Position numbers and translations under genes: made by a program
From: Spirochaetales bacterium
Lineage (GTDB): Bacteria > Spirochaetota > Spirochaetia > DSM-2461
Reading direction: 5' to 3'
DNA length: 34,136 bases
Assembly (NCBI GenBank): GCA_003247135.1
Contig: QKAW01000027.1
Span: 1 to 34,136 of the forward strand
In this document: one piece after another, positions 8,261 through 16,038 of the stretch
How the letters are laid out: every line of letters starts with the position of its first letter
Numbering within the stretch: the stretch's first letter is position 1
The notes under the pieces: generated by a model
What the model saw: the letters and a program-made list of their open reading frames with translations, nothing else
The model's database searches: none
Told to the model about the DNA's origin: nothing

Positions 8261-10058
8261 TATTCCCTCTATATTTGACTTTAATCTGAATATAAGCACC
8301 ACCTTCTGATTGATTCCCAATCTGAAAATGCAATTTACTTTTATAATAAATCTTCAATCTAATATAAACATTTATAATACCCATCCCATTAGGTTCTAAG
8401 TCAGGTATAGAATTATTTACATCAATATTATTAATTTTATTTTGTATATTTCTAAGTATATCACTTGAAAAACCATTTCCTGTATCACTAATAATAATAC
8501 TCCATCCATCTTCCGTAATAGTTCCTTCTATACTAATAAACCATGGAGGTATAGATTCTAAACCATACTTAATACAATTTTCTACTAATGGTTGCAACAC
8601 CAGTTTTGGAATTTCGATAGTATACAACTCTATAGGTAAGGAAACATCAATATCCAGTAATCCATCATACCTTTTTTGTAATAATTTTAAGTATGTATTT
8701 GCATTATCAACTTCATCTTTTACTGTTACATTGCATAAATAGTTTGTAGAACTATATCTTAACAGACTAGTTAACCCCTGACAAAAATCGACAACATCAT
8801 AATTTCCTTCTTCTTCACACATTATACTTATTAAAGATATGGAATTATAAATAAAGTGTGGATTCATTTGGGACTGAAGAGCTGAAAATTGACTTTGAAG
8901 ATCATGGGTTTTTACTGTAATCAACTCAGAAACATACTCATCAATTCTTTTCTGCATATGATAGAAGGTAGTACTTAAAGATGTTAACTCATCAAAATCG
9001 TTACTAGTTTCTAGTGGATTAACTTTTGTTTCATTATTTAAGTTATAATCATGAATCGAGTTTTTTATTTTTTGTAATGGGACTGTAATGCTATTTGATA
9101 TTGAGTAACTAATAAGTAATAAAATTATTAAAAGTATTAGAACAAAAATACTACTTACTAAAGTGAATCTGTAAATTGGCTTCATAATCTCACTGGTTCT
9201 GGATAGAACAAGAGTTGTCCAAGAAGTAAAATCAGATTTGTAATACTTACCTACAAATTTTTCATCTGATATATAATTTACATAGATTTCGTTATTATCA
9301 TTAATTTGCCCCCAATAACTTTTTGATATTTCATTTTCAGAATTACTTCTAAAGGGATAAACAACATTGCCCTGTTCATCATAAATGTAAATATAATATC
9401 TATAACCACCCTTCTGAGCAGCATTCATACTTTGTTCAACAATATTTGCATAGGTTTCATATGTCTGTTGACCTTCAATTGTATTTATATATTTATTTCC
9501 AAATACTTCAGAGAAGGCAATATTTACACTAATTACAGGTAAATCCTTAAATAGTGGAGTTGTATTATCTTTAAAAGTTCCTCTAAAAAAAGGAATTCCT
9601 TTGTTATTTTTAGTTTTATTCAAATATTCACTATTTAAAATCTTTGAATCTTGTTTTGAAAATTCAATTTCTCTTGGTGAGTATTCGTAAATAAGTCCAT
9701 CGTACCTTCTTAAAATTAATCTATGAAATCTATACATCGGACCTGCAATAGACAATATAAGATCTGTAATATTTCCCTCGTTAGTTTTTATTGATATATC
9801 ATCATCATTTGTTTCAAAAAAATATGATCTTAGTGATGTAGATGAACTTGTATTTACAACAAAGTTATATAAAGAGTTATTTTCTGAATCTAATTGCTCT
9901 GATATTGAAAATACAAACTGTGATAGAGCATCAGAAGCATTTCTATTTAAAATAACCTTCATATACAGATTTATGGAAACTAAAAACAGAAATAAAATAA
10001 AGATTAATAGTACTGCATAGCTATAAAAAATACGCCCTTTGATTGTTTTTTGTTTCAT
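8238..10058 (-). CDS. Sensor histidine kinase (YesM/LytS-like) with extracytoplasmic sensor domain
   Basis: The 606-residue kinase has a first membrane helix at about 10-33, a large extracytoplasmic Cache-like domain (about 34-295), a second helix at 298-320 and a HAMP segment (321-375). The His_kinase domain follows, with phospho-acceptor His401 in QMNPHFIYN, then an HATPase domain with N box LVENCIKYG (491-499) and DTGNGF (525-530). This is the standard build of kinases paired with AraC-type response regulators in sugar regulation. The gene starts 2 bases after the stop of the lipoprotein binding-protein gene and overlaps the regulator, making a binding protein-kinase-regulator operon. The external domain may sense sugar directly or through the binding protein. 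Confidence 0.93.
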   Translation of the reverse strand: MKQKTIKGRIFYSYAVLLIFILFLFLVSINLYMKVILNRNASDALSQFVFSISEQLDSENNSLYNFVVNTSSSTSLRSYFFETNDDDISIKTNEGNITDLILSIAGPMYRFHRLILRRYDGLIYEYSPREIEFSKQDSKILNSEYLNKTKNNKGIPFFRGTFKDNTTPLFKDLPVISVNIAFSEVFGNKYINTIEGQQTYETYANIVEQSMNAAQKGGYRYYIYIYDEQGNVVYPFRSNSENEISKSYWGQINDNNEIYVNYISDEKFVGKYYKSDFTSWTTLVLSRTSEIMKPIYRFTLVSSIFVLILLIILLLISYSISNSITVPLQKIKNSIHDYNLNNETKVNPLETSNDFDELTSLSTTFYHMQKRIDEYVSELITVKTHDLQSQFSALQSQMNPHFIYNSISLISIMCEEEGNYDVVDFCQGLTSLLRYSSTNYLCNVTVKDEVDNANTYLKLLQKRYDGLLDIDVSLPIELYTIEIPKLVLQPLVENCIKYGLESIPPWFISIEGTITEDGWSIIISDTGNGFSSDILRNIQNKINNIDVNNSIPDLEPNGMGIINVYIRLKIYYKSKLHFQIGNQSEGGAYIQIKVKYRGNNEKNTNN

Positions 10059-10060
10059 TA

Positions 10061-11383
10061 CTATTCAACCTTGAACATTTTTGATCTATCAATGTCAATT
10101 TTTTCTAGAACTTCTTCTGGGGTTATCTTGCCTAATATTGCATCTAAAATATATTTCCCATAAGCTGTATTATCCCAATACTTTAAGCTAGTTTCTGCTA
10201 TTTCATACTGCATACCATTTGAATTATTATGAAAATCTTGATTAAGAAAATCTCTTTTAAAAACCTTTAAAAAATTAGTAAATCCTGGTGTAATTGCCTT
10301 TCTTTCTGGTGCAGTATAATATTTTATCAAATTTTCTTGTCTGCTAAGAAAGTTGAAGTAATCCTTACTTAGTTCTATATTATTACTATTTTTATTAATA
10401 ACCCGAATAAAGCCGCCATTATAAGATGAGAGCATTCTATTATCAGCAAATGGAGCTGGAAACATTCCATAATCTTCAATATTAATACTAATTCTTGAAT
10501 CAGCAACCCAAACTCCAGGTGTTCCATTAGATAATGCCATTGCAGCTTCCCCTTTTATTACTTTAATAAAAGCTTCCCTCGCCGTAGTAGAAAAAACTTG
10601 CTTACCCATGAAATCATTATCATATATGTTTTTTAAATCATAAATAAATTTTAAAAATGTAGAACTTTCTGAAAAATGAGCTTTATTAGAATTTAACTTT
10701 TCATAATAATTAGGAATTTCAATATTTGCTAATGGCCCCATATTGGCCAACCAAACACCCAATGTCCATTCTTCTTTAAATGAGCCTGCAAAAGGAACTA
10801 TTCCATCCTTCTTAAGTCTATTACAAACATTTATGAATTCTTCTATATTTCTTGGAACAGTAATATTATGTTTTTCAAATATTTTTTTATTATATATAAT
10901 ACCCCAACCATCGCTCGGACCTTCTAAACCAAAACCAATAACTCTATTGTTAAATGTCTGATTTTTTAGTGCAATTGTACTTAATCCACCTATCCACTGC
11001 TCATTTGATAAATCTACAAAATTTTCATCAGGAAAAAATTGTGATGAATTAGCTGCCGCCCATATAATTGCTATATCTGGTCCTTTTCCGGAAGCAAGCT
11101 TAGTTTTTAAAACATTTGCATATTGGTCATCTGGTATTTCTTGAAAGTCAATTTTATTCCCACTATACTCTTCGTATAATGTCATAAGTTTTCTATCAAT
11201 GTCATAAAGTTCACCGCTGGGAGCCATTATTGTCAATTTAATATTTGGACTTGCATCTTCTAATAAGTCAGAAATAGGTTTTGATTTATCTTTTATACAT
11301 GATATAAAAAAAAGGCAGCATAGAGAAAGTATAACAACTTGCATAATAAAAAATCTTTTTTTCAAATATTCAGAATCCCCCAT
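10061..11383 (-). CDS. Lipoprotein sugar-binding protein co-transcribed with the sensor kinase
   Basis: A family 1 extracellular solute-binding protein of about 440 residues, with a lipoprotein signal: basic KKRFF, a hydrophobic run and a lipobox ending FFISC (Cys29). The mature fold shows KLTIMAPSGELYDIDRKL and a conserved GKGPDIAIIWAA. It is followed within 2 bases by the sensor kinase and then the regulator, with no permeases next to it, so it may be a sensory co-receptor rather than a transport component. The start is uncertain. The ATG at 11383 has no ribosome binding site and would leave a leader of only about 14 bases from the promoter at 11404. An in-frame TTG at 11365 has GGGGGA upstream and begins the signal peptide cleanly (leader about 32 bases). 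Confidence 0.88.
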   Translation of the reverse strand: MGDSEYLKKRFFIMQVVILSLCCLFFISCIKDKSKPISDLLEDASPNIKLTIMAPSGELYDIDRKLMTLYEEYSGNKIDFQEIPDDQYANVLKTKLASGKGPDIAIIWAAANSSQFFPDENFVDLSNEQWIGGLSTIALKNQTFNNRVIGFGLEGPSDGWGIIYNKKIFEKHNITVPRNIEEFINVCNRLKKDGIVPFAGSFKEEWTLGVWLANMGPLANIEIPNYYEKLNSNKAHFSESSTFLKFIYDLKNIYDNDFMGKQVFSTTAREAFIKVIKGEAAMALSNGTPGVWVADSRISINIEDYGMFPAPFADNRMLSSYNGGFIRVINKNSNNIELSKDYFNFLSRQENLIKYYTAPERKAITPGFTNFLKVFKRDFLNQDFHNNSNGMQYEIAETSLKYWDNTAYGKYILDAILGKITPEEVLEKIDIDRSKMFKVE

Positions 11384-11403
11384 AAAAGCTAAGACTTATA
11401 AAT

Positions 11404-11432
11404 ACTATAAGACTATGTTTCTTCTATGTAAA
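11404..11432 (-). promoter_or_regulatory. Promoter of the binding protein-kinase-regulator operon
   Basis: TTTACA (11432-11427), a 17-base spacer and TATAGT (11409-11404) on the minus strand. This is the best sigma-70-like match in the left part of the window. Transcription would begin near 11397, which bears on the start codon of the first gene. Confidence 0.6.
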
Positions 11433-11592
11433 TAGCTAAAAAAATAGAAAAAGCATCAGATTATTTAAGAATCAAAACTTTAACTTTAGAAAGCAACACG
11501 AAGAATTTTTTCTGGAATAGTACTGAATGCTTAAATGATAGCAACTGTATCCTTAGAAAATAATCAAAAAAATAATTTATTTATTTTTTATT

Positions 11593-12203
11593 GATGAAGA
11601 TTTTATTAACTCTAAGGCCAAAGAGCTTTTTAGTATTGATTATGTGTTCCCATTTCAGAGAATTGTTATTGCCAACACCCTTAGGGCTGCAGGTTTTTAT
11701 GGTGATGATGAGAAAAATGAATCCATTCCACGCCAGATAGTCCTTCTCCCAACCGGGGCCGGGTAGTCCTTGTGTTTTATGCTGCCATGAATGTTACTTG
11801 ACGGTATTACCCTTATTGTATTCCCCTTCTCTCTTTAATGGCAGACCAGGAGAGGAGAATAATTGAAGGTGGAGGAACAGTCTGTATCCTGAAAGGTTGT
11901 ATGACCAGGGCAGAAAAGGATGAGGCTTTTGAATCAATACAGTTAAGCAGAGTAAAATTCATTCTCACAAATCCTGAAACCCTTAGAACCCCAAATATAC
12001 TGGGACTTCTTTCCAAAGTAAATATCATCCATGTTGTTAAGGGTAATCCCGACAGAACAAATAATAACTACTCTGTTGTTCCTGCCATTAATAAAGTGGA
12101 AACCCTGCTACATATTTTAAAGGATGCTAAAAAACCTGTTATAATTTTTTCACTCCAGCCGAACAAGTTGCGAAATGACTAATGCTTTTCTGGTTAATAG
12201 AAC
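11593..12203 (+). pseudogene. Decayed recQ-like helicase copy (left flank of island)
   Basis: This is a broken copy of the intact recQ-like gene at 27902. Bases 11599-11763 match 27911-28075 with only about 3 differences by my alignment. Immediately at the Walker A codons the match falls to an estimated 70-75%: the GAGKS codons become GAG plus a stop (TAG). A short scrambled stretch follows, then a 114-codon open frame (11838-12182) continues the homology. That frame has lost about 65 codons, including the DEAH-type box, joining KVNI directly to VVKGNPDR. The start ATG is also missing (ATTGATG in place of ATGGAAG). The copy stops abruptly at 12203, where an IS66-like end begins. It cannot encode a working helicase. 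Confidence 0.9.
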
Positions 12204-12271
12204 GTAACCGTCAATACTACTGCCCATTAAAAAAACATCATTAATATAGCACTCAGTGACTGGAGGCAATA

Positions 12272-12572
12272 ATGAAAAGTAATATAACCTATGATGAATG
12301 GAAGGAATTAGTTTTTAAATAAAACAAATCAGGCTTGTCTATGGCTGAATTTTAAAGAAACAGTAGTTTAAAACCAACAACATATGTTTATTGGACTAAA
12401 ATGTTTAATACAAATGTAAACAAAACATCTAATTTTGTAAAACTCCCTAATATTGAGAGTAAAACCCATGAACCTATTCATCTCAGTATATAATATTAAA
12501 CTTGAGGTTCCGGCAGAAGTATCAACAGAAAAAATAGCTAGAATAATATCTGTTTTAAGGGAAAAAATATGA
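12272..12572 (+). pseudogene. tnpA: IS66 tnpA remnant
   Basis: A GGAGG site precedes the ATG at 12272. The translation starts MKSNITYDEWKELVFK, followed by an in-frame TAA. Then NKSGLSMAEF and a second TAA lead into RNSSLKPTTYVYWTKMF: the small helix-turn-helix protein of IS66 elements (W, SGLS.AEF, YxxW pattern). A frameshift near 12490 is needed to reach the conserved C-terminal end LEVPAEVSTEKIARIISVLR before TGA (12570-12572). Two nonsense codons plus a frameshift mean it is dead. Confidence 0.75.
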
Positions 12573-12685
12573 TTATTGACTTCTCAAAAGTAGCTATCTA
12601 TGTCAGACCGGTATTTACAGATATGAGAAAACAGATAAATGGTCTTTCTGTTTTTGTTGAAGACGGAATGTGTCAACATAGTTGA
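12569..12685 (+). pseudogene. tnpB: IS66 tnpB, truncated
   Basis: The frame starts at the ATG overlapping the tnpA stop and reads MIIDFSKVAIYVRPVFTDMR, then KQINGLSVFVEDGM, the hallmark N-terminus of IS66 TnpB/Orf2 (TDMRK...GL). It ends after 38 codons, against roughly 115 in complete proteins, because the sequence leaves the element within the VEDGM region. Confidence 0.8.
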
Positions 12686-12705
12686 AGCATGAATAAAATA
12701 TTTTG

Positions 12706-12933
12706 TTATCCTGCATACTTTAGAGCATTAGACATAGTACTAAAAGCATCTTCCATCGTTACATTCTTATTACTATTTTGCATGTCCATTTGTTCTTTCT
12801 TTATCTCATTCAGCATCTTGTTTCTTTTTCTATTGTAATCATCAACAATATAATCAATTTCTGACTTATTACTTTTTTTAAATATCAACCGAATTATCAC
12901 TATTATAAGAAGAACTATGATTACTTTACTCAT
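12706..12933 (-). CDS. Small single-span membrane protein, function unknown
   Basis: The 75-residue protein has an N-terminal hydrophobic helix (VIIVLLIIVIIRLIF, residues 4-18) followed by a charged, helical, probably cytoplasmic tail. No family recognised. The start is well supported: CTGAGGTAAAA directly precedes the ATG, a leader that recurs before the gene at 15614 and, without a functional start, near 13190. It lies between the IS66 remnant and a gene fragment and has no obvious operon partner. Confidence 0.55.
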   Translation of the reverse strand: MSKVIIVLLIIVIIRLIFKKSNKSEIDYIVDDYNRKRNKMLNEIKKEQMDMQNSNKNVTMEDAFSTMSNALKYAG

Positions 12934-12981
12934 TTTTACCTCAGTTAATTTTAATTTCTTTAAATGATACTGTCATGCACT

Positions 12982-13173
12982 TTATAAAAATAAAACTTTC
13001 CTCAGCAAAACTTCCCAGTATTCCTCCAAAGTATCAGAAAAATTTAAAATGGAAATCTTTCGCTTTTCCGTATTATCACACTGGGTGGACCGATTATATA
13101 TTGACCTGAAATATAACTTAAGCTCAACTGGTAGATGTCTTTTCTCTTCTATTTTTAGAGAGATATCTGGAAG
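12982..13173 (-). pseudogene. Gene fragment lacking a start codon
   Basis: An open frame of 63 codons with no start codon reads LPDISLKIEEKRHLPVELKL at the beginning and ILNFSDTLEEYWEVLLRK near the end. Composition and codon use look like a real protein, but I do not recognise the family. Just upstream (13180-13200) is ATTAGCTGAGGTAAAG, the same leader that precedes the ATG of the genes at 12933 and 15614. Here it runs into GTATAATCTAG instead of a start codon. I infer the 3' remains of a gene whose first part was deleted. Its final codons share the 3'-end repeat described at 15642 and 17224. Confidence 0.45.
12993..13020 (-). repeat. Gene-end repeat, copy C (diverged)
   Basis: This resembles copies A (15642-15672) and B (17224-17256). 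On the minus strand it reads TGGGAAGTTTTGCTGAGGAA against GGAAAAGTTTTATTAGGAAG in copy B. Like the others it lies at the 3' end of a gene or gene fragment. Confidence 0.35.
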
Positions 13174-13228
13174 CTAGATTATACTTTACCTCAGCTAATA
13201 TCTCTTATGTTACATCGTTATTAAAACG

Positions 13229-13933
13229 CTATTTATTAAAAAATATTTCTCTATAAACTGAATGCATAAGTCTTTCTTTATCAAAATCCTCTAAACTATT
13301 ATAGAAATCTTCATCATACCAAAGTAAAAAAGGGAAATGATGTTTAGCATTATCCAATTGATAGACTTCTTTATGTAGAAGGTACAATAACTTAATTGCA
13401 TCAACCAGTTCAATCTTATCAAATCTCAAAGAATCAATATATTCAGGGTCATTACACAATCTTTCCTGATTAACCTTCTTTGATTTAGCATGAATGAAAT
13501 GATTTCTTGTTTTTATTAATTTCTTTAATAAATTAAACCACTCTTTGCTGTTATCTACTTTTACTCCTGAAATTAAATGCATTGTTATGAGATACTTACT
13601 TTCTAATGATAATTTATCTAAATGTTTGTCAACATAACTATCACCAAGCTCAATACGAGAAACATCATTGATATAAGCTTCAGTAGCCATAGCACAAAAA
13701 ACTACACCTGATAGGTAATGTTTATCAGATAATGATTCTAATTCTTCTTTTTTAAAATATGCTTCTTCTTCCTCTTTTGTTAGTGCTTTATCTGTAAAAA
13801 TATCATCAGGAGCATTTGAAGGAATATTTTTTATACAATCATTATAGTCTTTGTAATTTTCTAATGCAATTTTTGCAAAAGTATTAGCTAGACTATTAAT
13901 CCTGTGAAATCCTAACTTATCATTATCAATCAT
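13229..13933 (-). CDS. HEPN-like protein, putative RNase of a three-gene defence operon
   Basis: The 234-residue, largely alpha-helical soluble protein ends its central domain with LLKKLIKTRNHFIHAKSKK. RNHFIH (residues 143-148) fits the RX4-6H catalytic motif of HEPN domains, which often act as ribonucleases in toxin-antitoxin and abortive-infection systems. The preceding helix contains CAMATEAYIND (80-90), like the first core HEPN helix. An acidic linker (44-66) and a helical C-terminal part (170-234) surround it. The ATG overlaps the stop of the upstream gene (ATGA, 13930-13933), so synthesis is coupled to that putative nuclease. The HEPN call is from motif and helix pattern alone; ligand-binding HEPN-like domains without RNase activity are possible. 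Confidence 0.6.
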   Translation of the reverse strand: MIDNDKLGFHRINSLANTFAKIALENYKDYNDCIKNIPSNAPDDIFTDKALTKEEEEAYFKKEELESLSDKHYLSGVVFCAMATEAYINDVSRIELGDSYVDKHLDKLSLESKYLITMHLISGVKVDNSKEWFNLLKKLIKTRNHFIHAKSKKVNQERLCNDPEYIDSLRFDKIELVDAIKLLYLLHKEVYQLDNAKHHFPFLLWYDEDFYNSLEDFDKERLMHSVYREIFFNK

Positions 13934-14895
13934 CTAATTACACCTTTTAATCCTTCTATCCAAGCCAGTAATTTATCCCAATGTCTATCAATCCATTGTG
14001 AAGTAAGATAGTAATCTCCGCAAAACAGCTCTCTACTGTAATACCTGGTTCTACCATCAGGACTTTTAATATCTGATTTTGAATTACGAAAAATTTCATA
14101 ATTCTGATCAAATACCTTCTTCGAGTACTCCTTATCCTGTAGTAGTGCAATCTCTTTTTCAGTAATCAATCCATCATCAAACAACTTTCTTAACTGGTAC
14201 TGCACAAATTGACCAATCTTCATCCCATCAATCTGGTTTTTGAGAGCTTTAACATCTTTTGTTTTTTTATTTCTTGGATCTAATTGCATTAATTTTAATG
14301 ACCTTGCAAACAGCTCACTTGTATCATTCTCATATTCAACACTTTCTATAATTGGATCTACAATTTGATCATAAAAGTCATCATTCGCAACAAACTCTAT
14401 ATTTATCATCTCATCAGATATTAGCTCTTTAGCTTTTGACATGAGTGATAATATTTCTTTCTCTGTAGCAGGATTTACCTTAGGTGTTACAAAGATGGAG
14501 TTGTACTTATCAAGATGACTGAAATAGGACTGCATAATAAATACAGTTCTCATAATCTTCTTTATGATATTAAAACCTGTTTTATATTTATTACCATAAT
14601 TTAAACCTGATGTATGGAAAGCTACATCTATTCCATATATTGAGTTTTCAGTAGAGTTTATACCTAAGACATCTATTTCAGCCTGTTTAATTAGTTGATC
14701 AAAAGAACTTTGCTTAAATAAACCCTCAAAATCAGGAGATTTGTTGAAGACCTCAAATAAGTCCCTAGCCTGTTTATCATCATATTCTGTTATGTTCCAG
14801 TTCCCACTTGTTTTCCAGTTGGTTTGAACTATTCTACACCCCTGATTATGTTTTAAATAACTTGATACTAAACTTTCTGCAATTTCTATTTTCAT
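13930..14895 (-). CDS. Putative nuclease-like protein, middle gene of the operon
   Basis: The 321-residue protein matches no named family I can state with certainty. Residues 66-120 hold QAEIDVLGI (70-78), then YGIDVAFHTSGLNYG (87-101) and a basic helix KIMRT. An acidic residue on one strand and another about 15 residues later on the next resembles the core of PD-(D/E)XK-like nucleases, but a clear E-x-K is missing, so catalysis is not assured. The C-terminal end (280-315) has a conserved-looking GRTRYYSRELFCGDYYLTSQ followed by WIDRHW. It begins 2 bases after the UDG-like gene and overlaps the HEPN-like gene, so the three are surely one transcript. A DNA-acting effector or sensor is my best guess. 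Confidence 0.5.
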   Translation of the reverse strand: MKIEIAESLVSSYLKHNQGCRIVQTNWKTSGNWNITEYDDKQARDLFEVFNKSPDFEGLFKQSSFDQLIKQAEIDVLGINSTENSIYGIDVAFHTSGLNYGNKYKTGFNIIKKIMRTVFIMQSYFSHLDKYNSIFVTPKVNPATEKEILSLMSKAKELISDEMINIEFVANDDFYDQIVDPIIESVEYENDTSELFARSLKLMQLDPRNKKTKDVKALKNQIDGMKIGQFVQYQLRKLFDDGLITEKEIALLQDKEYSKKVFDQNYEIFRNSKSDIKSPDGRTRYYSRELFCGDYYLTSQWIDRHWDKLLAWIEGLKGVIR

Positions 14896-14897
14896 AT

Positions 14898-15614
14898 TTA
14901 GGACTCAGATTTAATCCATTCAGATATTAATCCAATATAATCATCTTTTTTCTTACGTTCAGGGTGATGAGTAACGAGTATAGATACTGTATCACTCCAA
15001 GAAGTTTTAATTCTCCTAAACCACCAACCTATATATTTATTTCCACATTTAACTTTATGATCAGAATCACTGATTACCTTAACCTCATCTGCAAATGGTA
15101 GATCAACTAAAAACTCACGATATAAATCATAAGTAAAAAACACTATAGTTTTAGGTTTTAATATCTCAATTTCCTTAAATAAAACTTGGTTATCAGAGAT
15201 ACAATTTTTAGCCATAATTCTAGAAGTAGTATCAACAGAACCATTAACTCCTGTTACATTTGTACATTTAATTACATTTGTAAATGCAACATGATCCCAA
15301 GGATCATCAAATCCATATAATTTAGCTGCAATATTCTTAGTATAATTCCAATATGCCCAAGAACAATCTTTTAACCAATCTAAATGCGGTTTTGTTGAAT
15401 CTAATATACCAGAATCAAGTTTTTCTCCTGGTTCCCCTCTATGTGGTTTACCGACAAATAGTATTCTCTCTTTTGTCTGTTCATATTTACTACCTACAAT
15501 CCAGGGTAATAATGGAAGTTTCACCTTTGCATCACATTCATTACAAATAGCATTTTTTCCTAACTCTTCTTTTTCATAAACACTTTTAAACTTTTCCAAT
15601 GTTAAATTCTTCAT
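14898..15614 (-). CDS. Uracil-DNA glycosylase superfamily-like protein
   Basis: The 238-residue protein shows the three landmarks of the UDG superfamily: a first-strand motif ILFVGKPHRGEPG (51-63), an AFTNVIKC strand (110-117) with the Asn expected in the base-binding pocket, and a late ILVTHHPERK (212-221) resembling the HPS/HP motif that clamps DNA. It also has CNEC (24-27), a possible half zinc site. Housekeeping UDG motifs (GxDPY, GEAPG) are not matched, so this is a divergent member that may not excise uracil. It is first in a three-gene operon with a nuclease-like and a HEPN-like gene. The ATG is preceded by ATGAGGTAAAA, a good ribosome binding site. Confidence 0.7.
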   Translation of the reverse strand: MKNLTLEKFKSVYEKEELGKNAICNECDAKVKLPLLPWIVGSKYEQTKERILFVGKPHRGEPGEKLDSGILDSTKPHLDWLKDCSWAYWNYTKNIAAKLYGFDDPWDHVAFTNVIKCTNVTGVNGSVDTTSRIMAKNCISDNQVLFKEIEILKPKTIVFFTYDLYREFLVDLPFADEVKVISDSDHKVKCGNKYIGWWFRRIKTSWSDTVSILVTHHPERKKKDDYIGLISEWIKSES

Positions 15615-15641
15615 TTTTACCTCATTTAATATTTCTTTTTA

Positions 15642-15672
15642 GGAAATCCTTCTTAATAAAACTTTTCCACAT
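15642..15672 (-). repeat. Gene-end repeat, copy A
   Basis: The minus strand reads GGAAAAGTTTTATTAAGAAG followed by GATTTCC. This matches copy B at the end of the DUF1810 gene (17224-17256) over about 30 bases with few changes. Both encode EKFY followed by a stop, as if a DUF1810-like gene once ended here. No gene remains attached to this copy. Confidence 0.5.
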
Positions 15673-15759
15673 TACAAAATAAGAAATCATTTATCCCTGT
15701 AATAGAACTGAGTAAATGAAATATGTGGTTTCTGGTTTTTATAATATTTTCTATATTTG

Positions 15760-16038
15760 TTACTTTAAAATATTCCTACAAAATGCCTCTGTCAGCATCT
15801 CTTTTTCATTACCTGTTAAGTTCTCTATATTCTTTTCTCTGTAATTACTTATAGCGTCTGATTTCTCTATACACTCAACATGTTTTTTCTTAGAAATAAG
15901 CATTTCTAACCTTTTAGATTCACGCTCATTATAGCCTTTTACTATAGTTTTTCCAATTTCTACTAATGGATCTATATTACTAACTATAGACTGACCAACT
16001 TCAGGAATTACTATTTTCTTATTATCATTCGATTTCAT
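15760..16038 (-). CDS. Small protein of unknown function, fourth gene of overlapping operon
   Basis: The 92-residue protein starts at the ATG at 16038 (the frame also allows a TTG three codons earlier). It begins MKSNDNKKIVIPEVGQSIVS and is helical and charged in its second half. Its C-terminal region NIENLTGNEKEMLTEAFCRN aligns with NIGNLGQCEKDLLHRTMLHL of the 105-residue protein at 16305. Both proteins also begin with an IP-rich strand followed by SxxxxxxPLV/LTLVxxxKT, so I infer they are distant paralogues. The start overlaps the upstream gene by 14 bases. Function unknown; no catalytic motif is visible. Confidence 0.6.
   Translation of the reverse strand: MKSNDNKKIVIPEVGQSIVSNIDPLVEIGKTIVKGYNERESKRLEMLISKKKHVECIEKSDAISNYREKNIENLTGNEKEMLTEAFCRNILK

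Larger units (their letters stand above)
12204..12685 (+). mobile_element. IS66-family insertion sequence remnant (left part)
   Basis: The recQ homology ends at AATAGAAC and is followed by GTAACCGTCAATACTACTGC (from 12204), which resembles the GTAA-type terminal inverted repeat of IS66 elements. Behind it come a degenerate tnpA (12272-12572) and a truncated tnpB (12569-12685) in the usual IS66 order with the typical ATGA overlap. The rest of tnpB, the large DDE transposase gene and the right end are absent from the window. The element therefore inserted into recQ and was later cut by a deletion that joined it to the defence island. Confidence 0.75.

Noticed and set aside
10743..10961. Plus-strand frames inside the binding-protein and other minus-strand genes.
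   Set aside because: They are opposite-strand shadows of well-supported genes, with no ribosome binding sites or family features.
13049..13177. A 42-codon plus-strand frame starting MEIFRFSVLSHWVDR.
   Set aside because: It lies opposite the start-less fragment, which has better coding character, and has no ribosome binding site.
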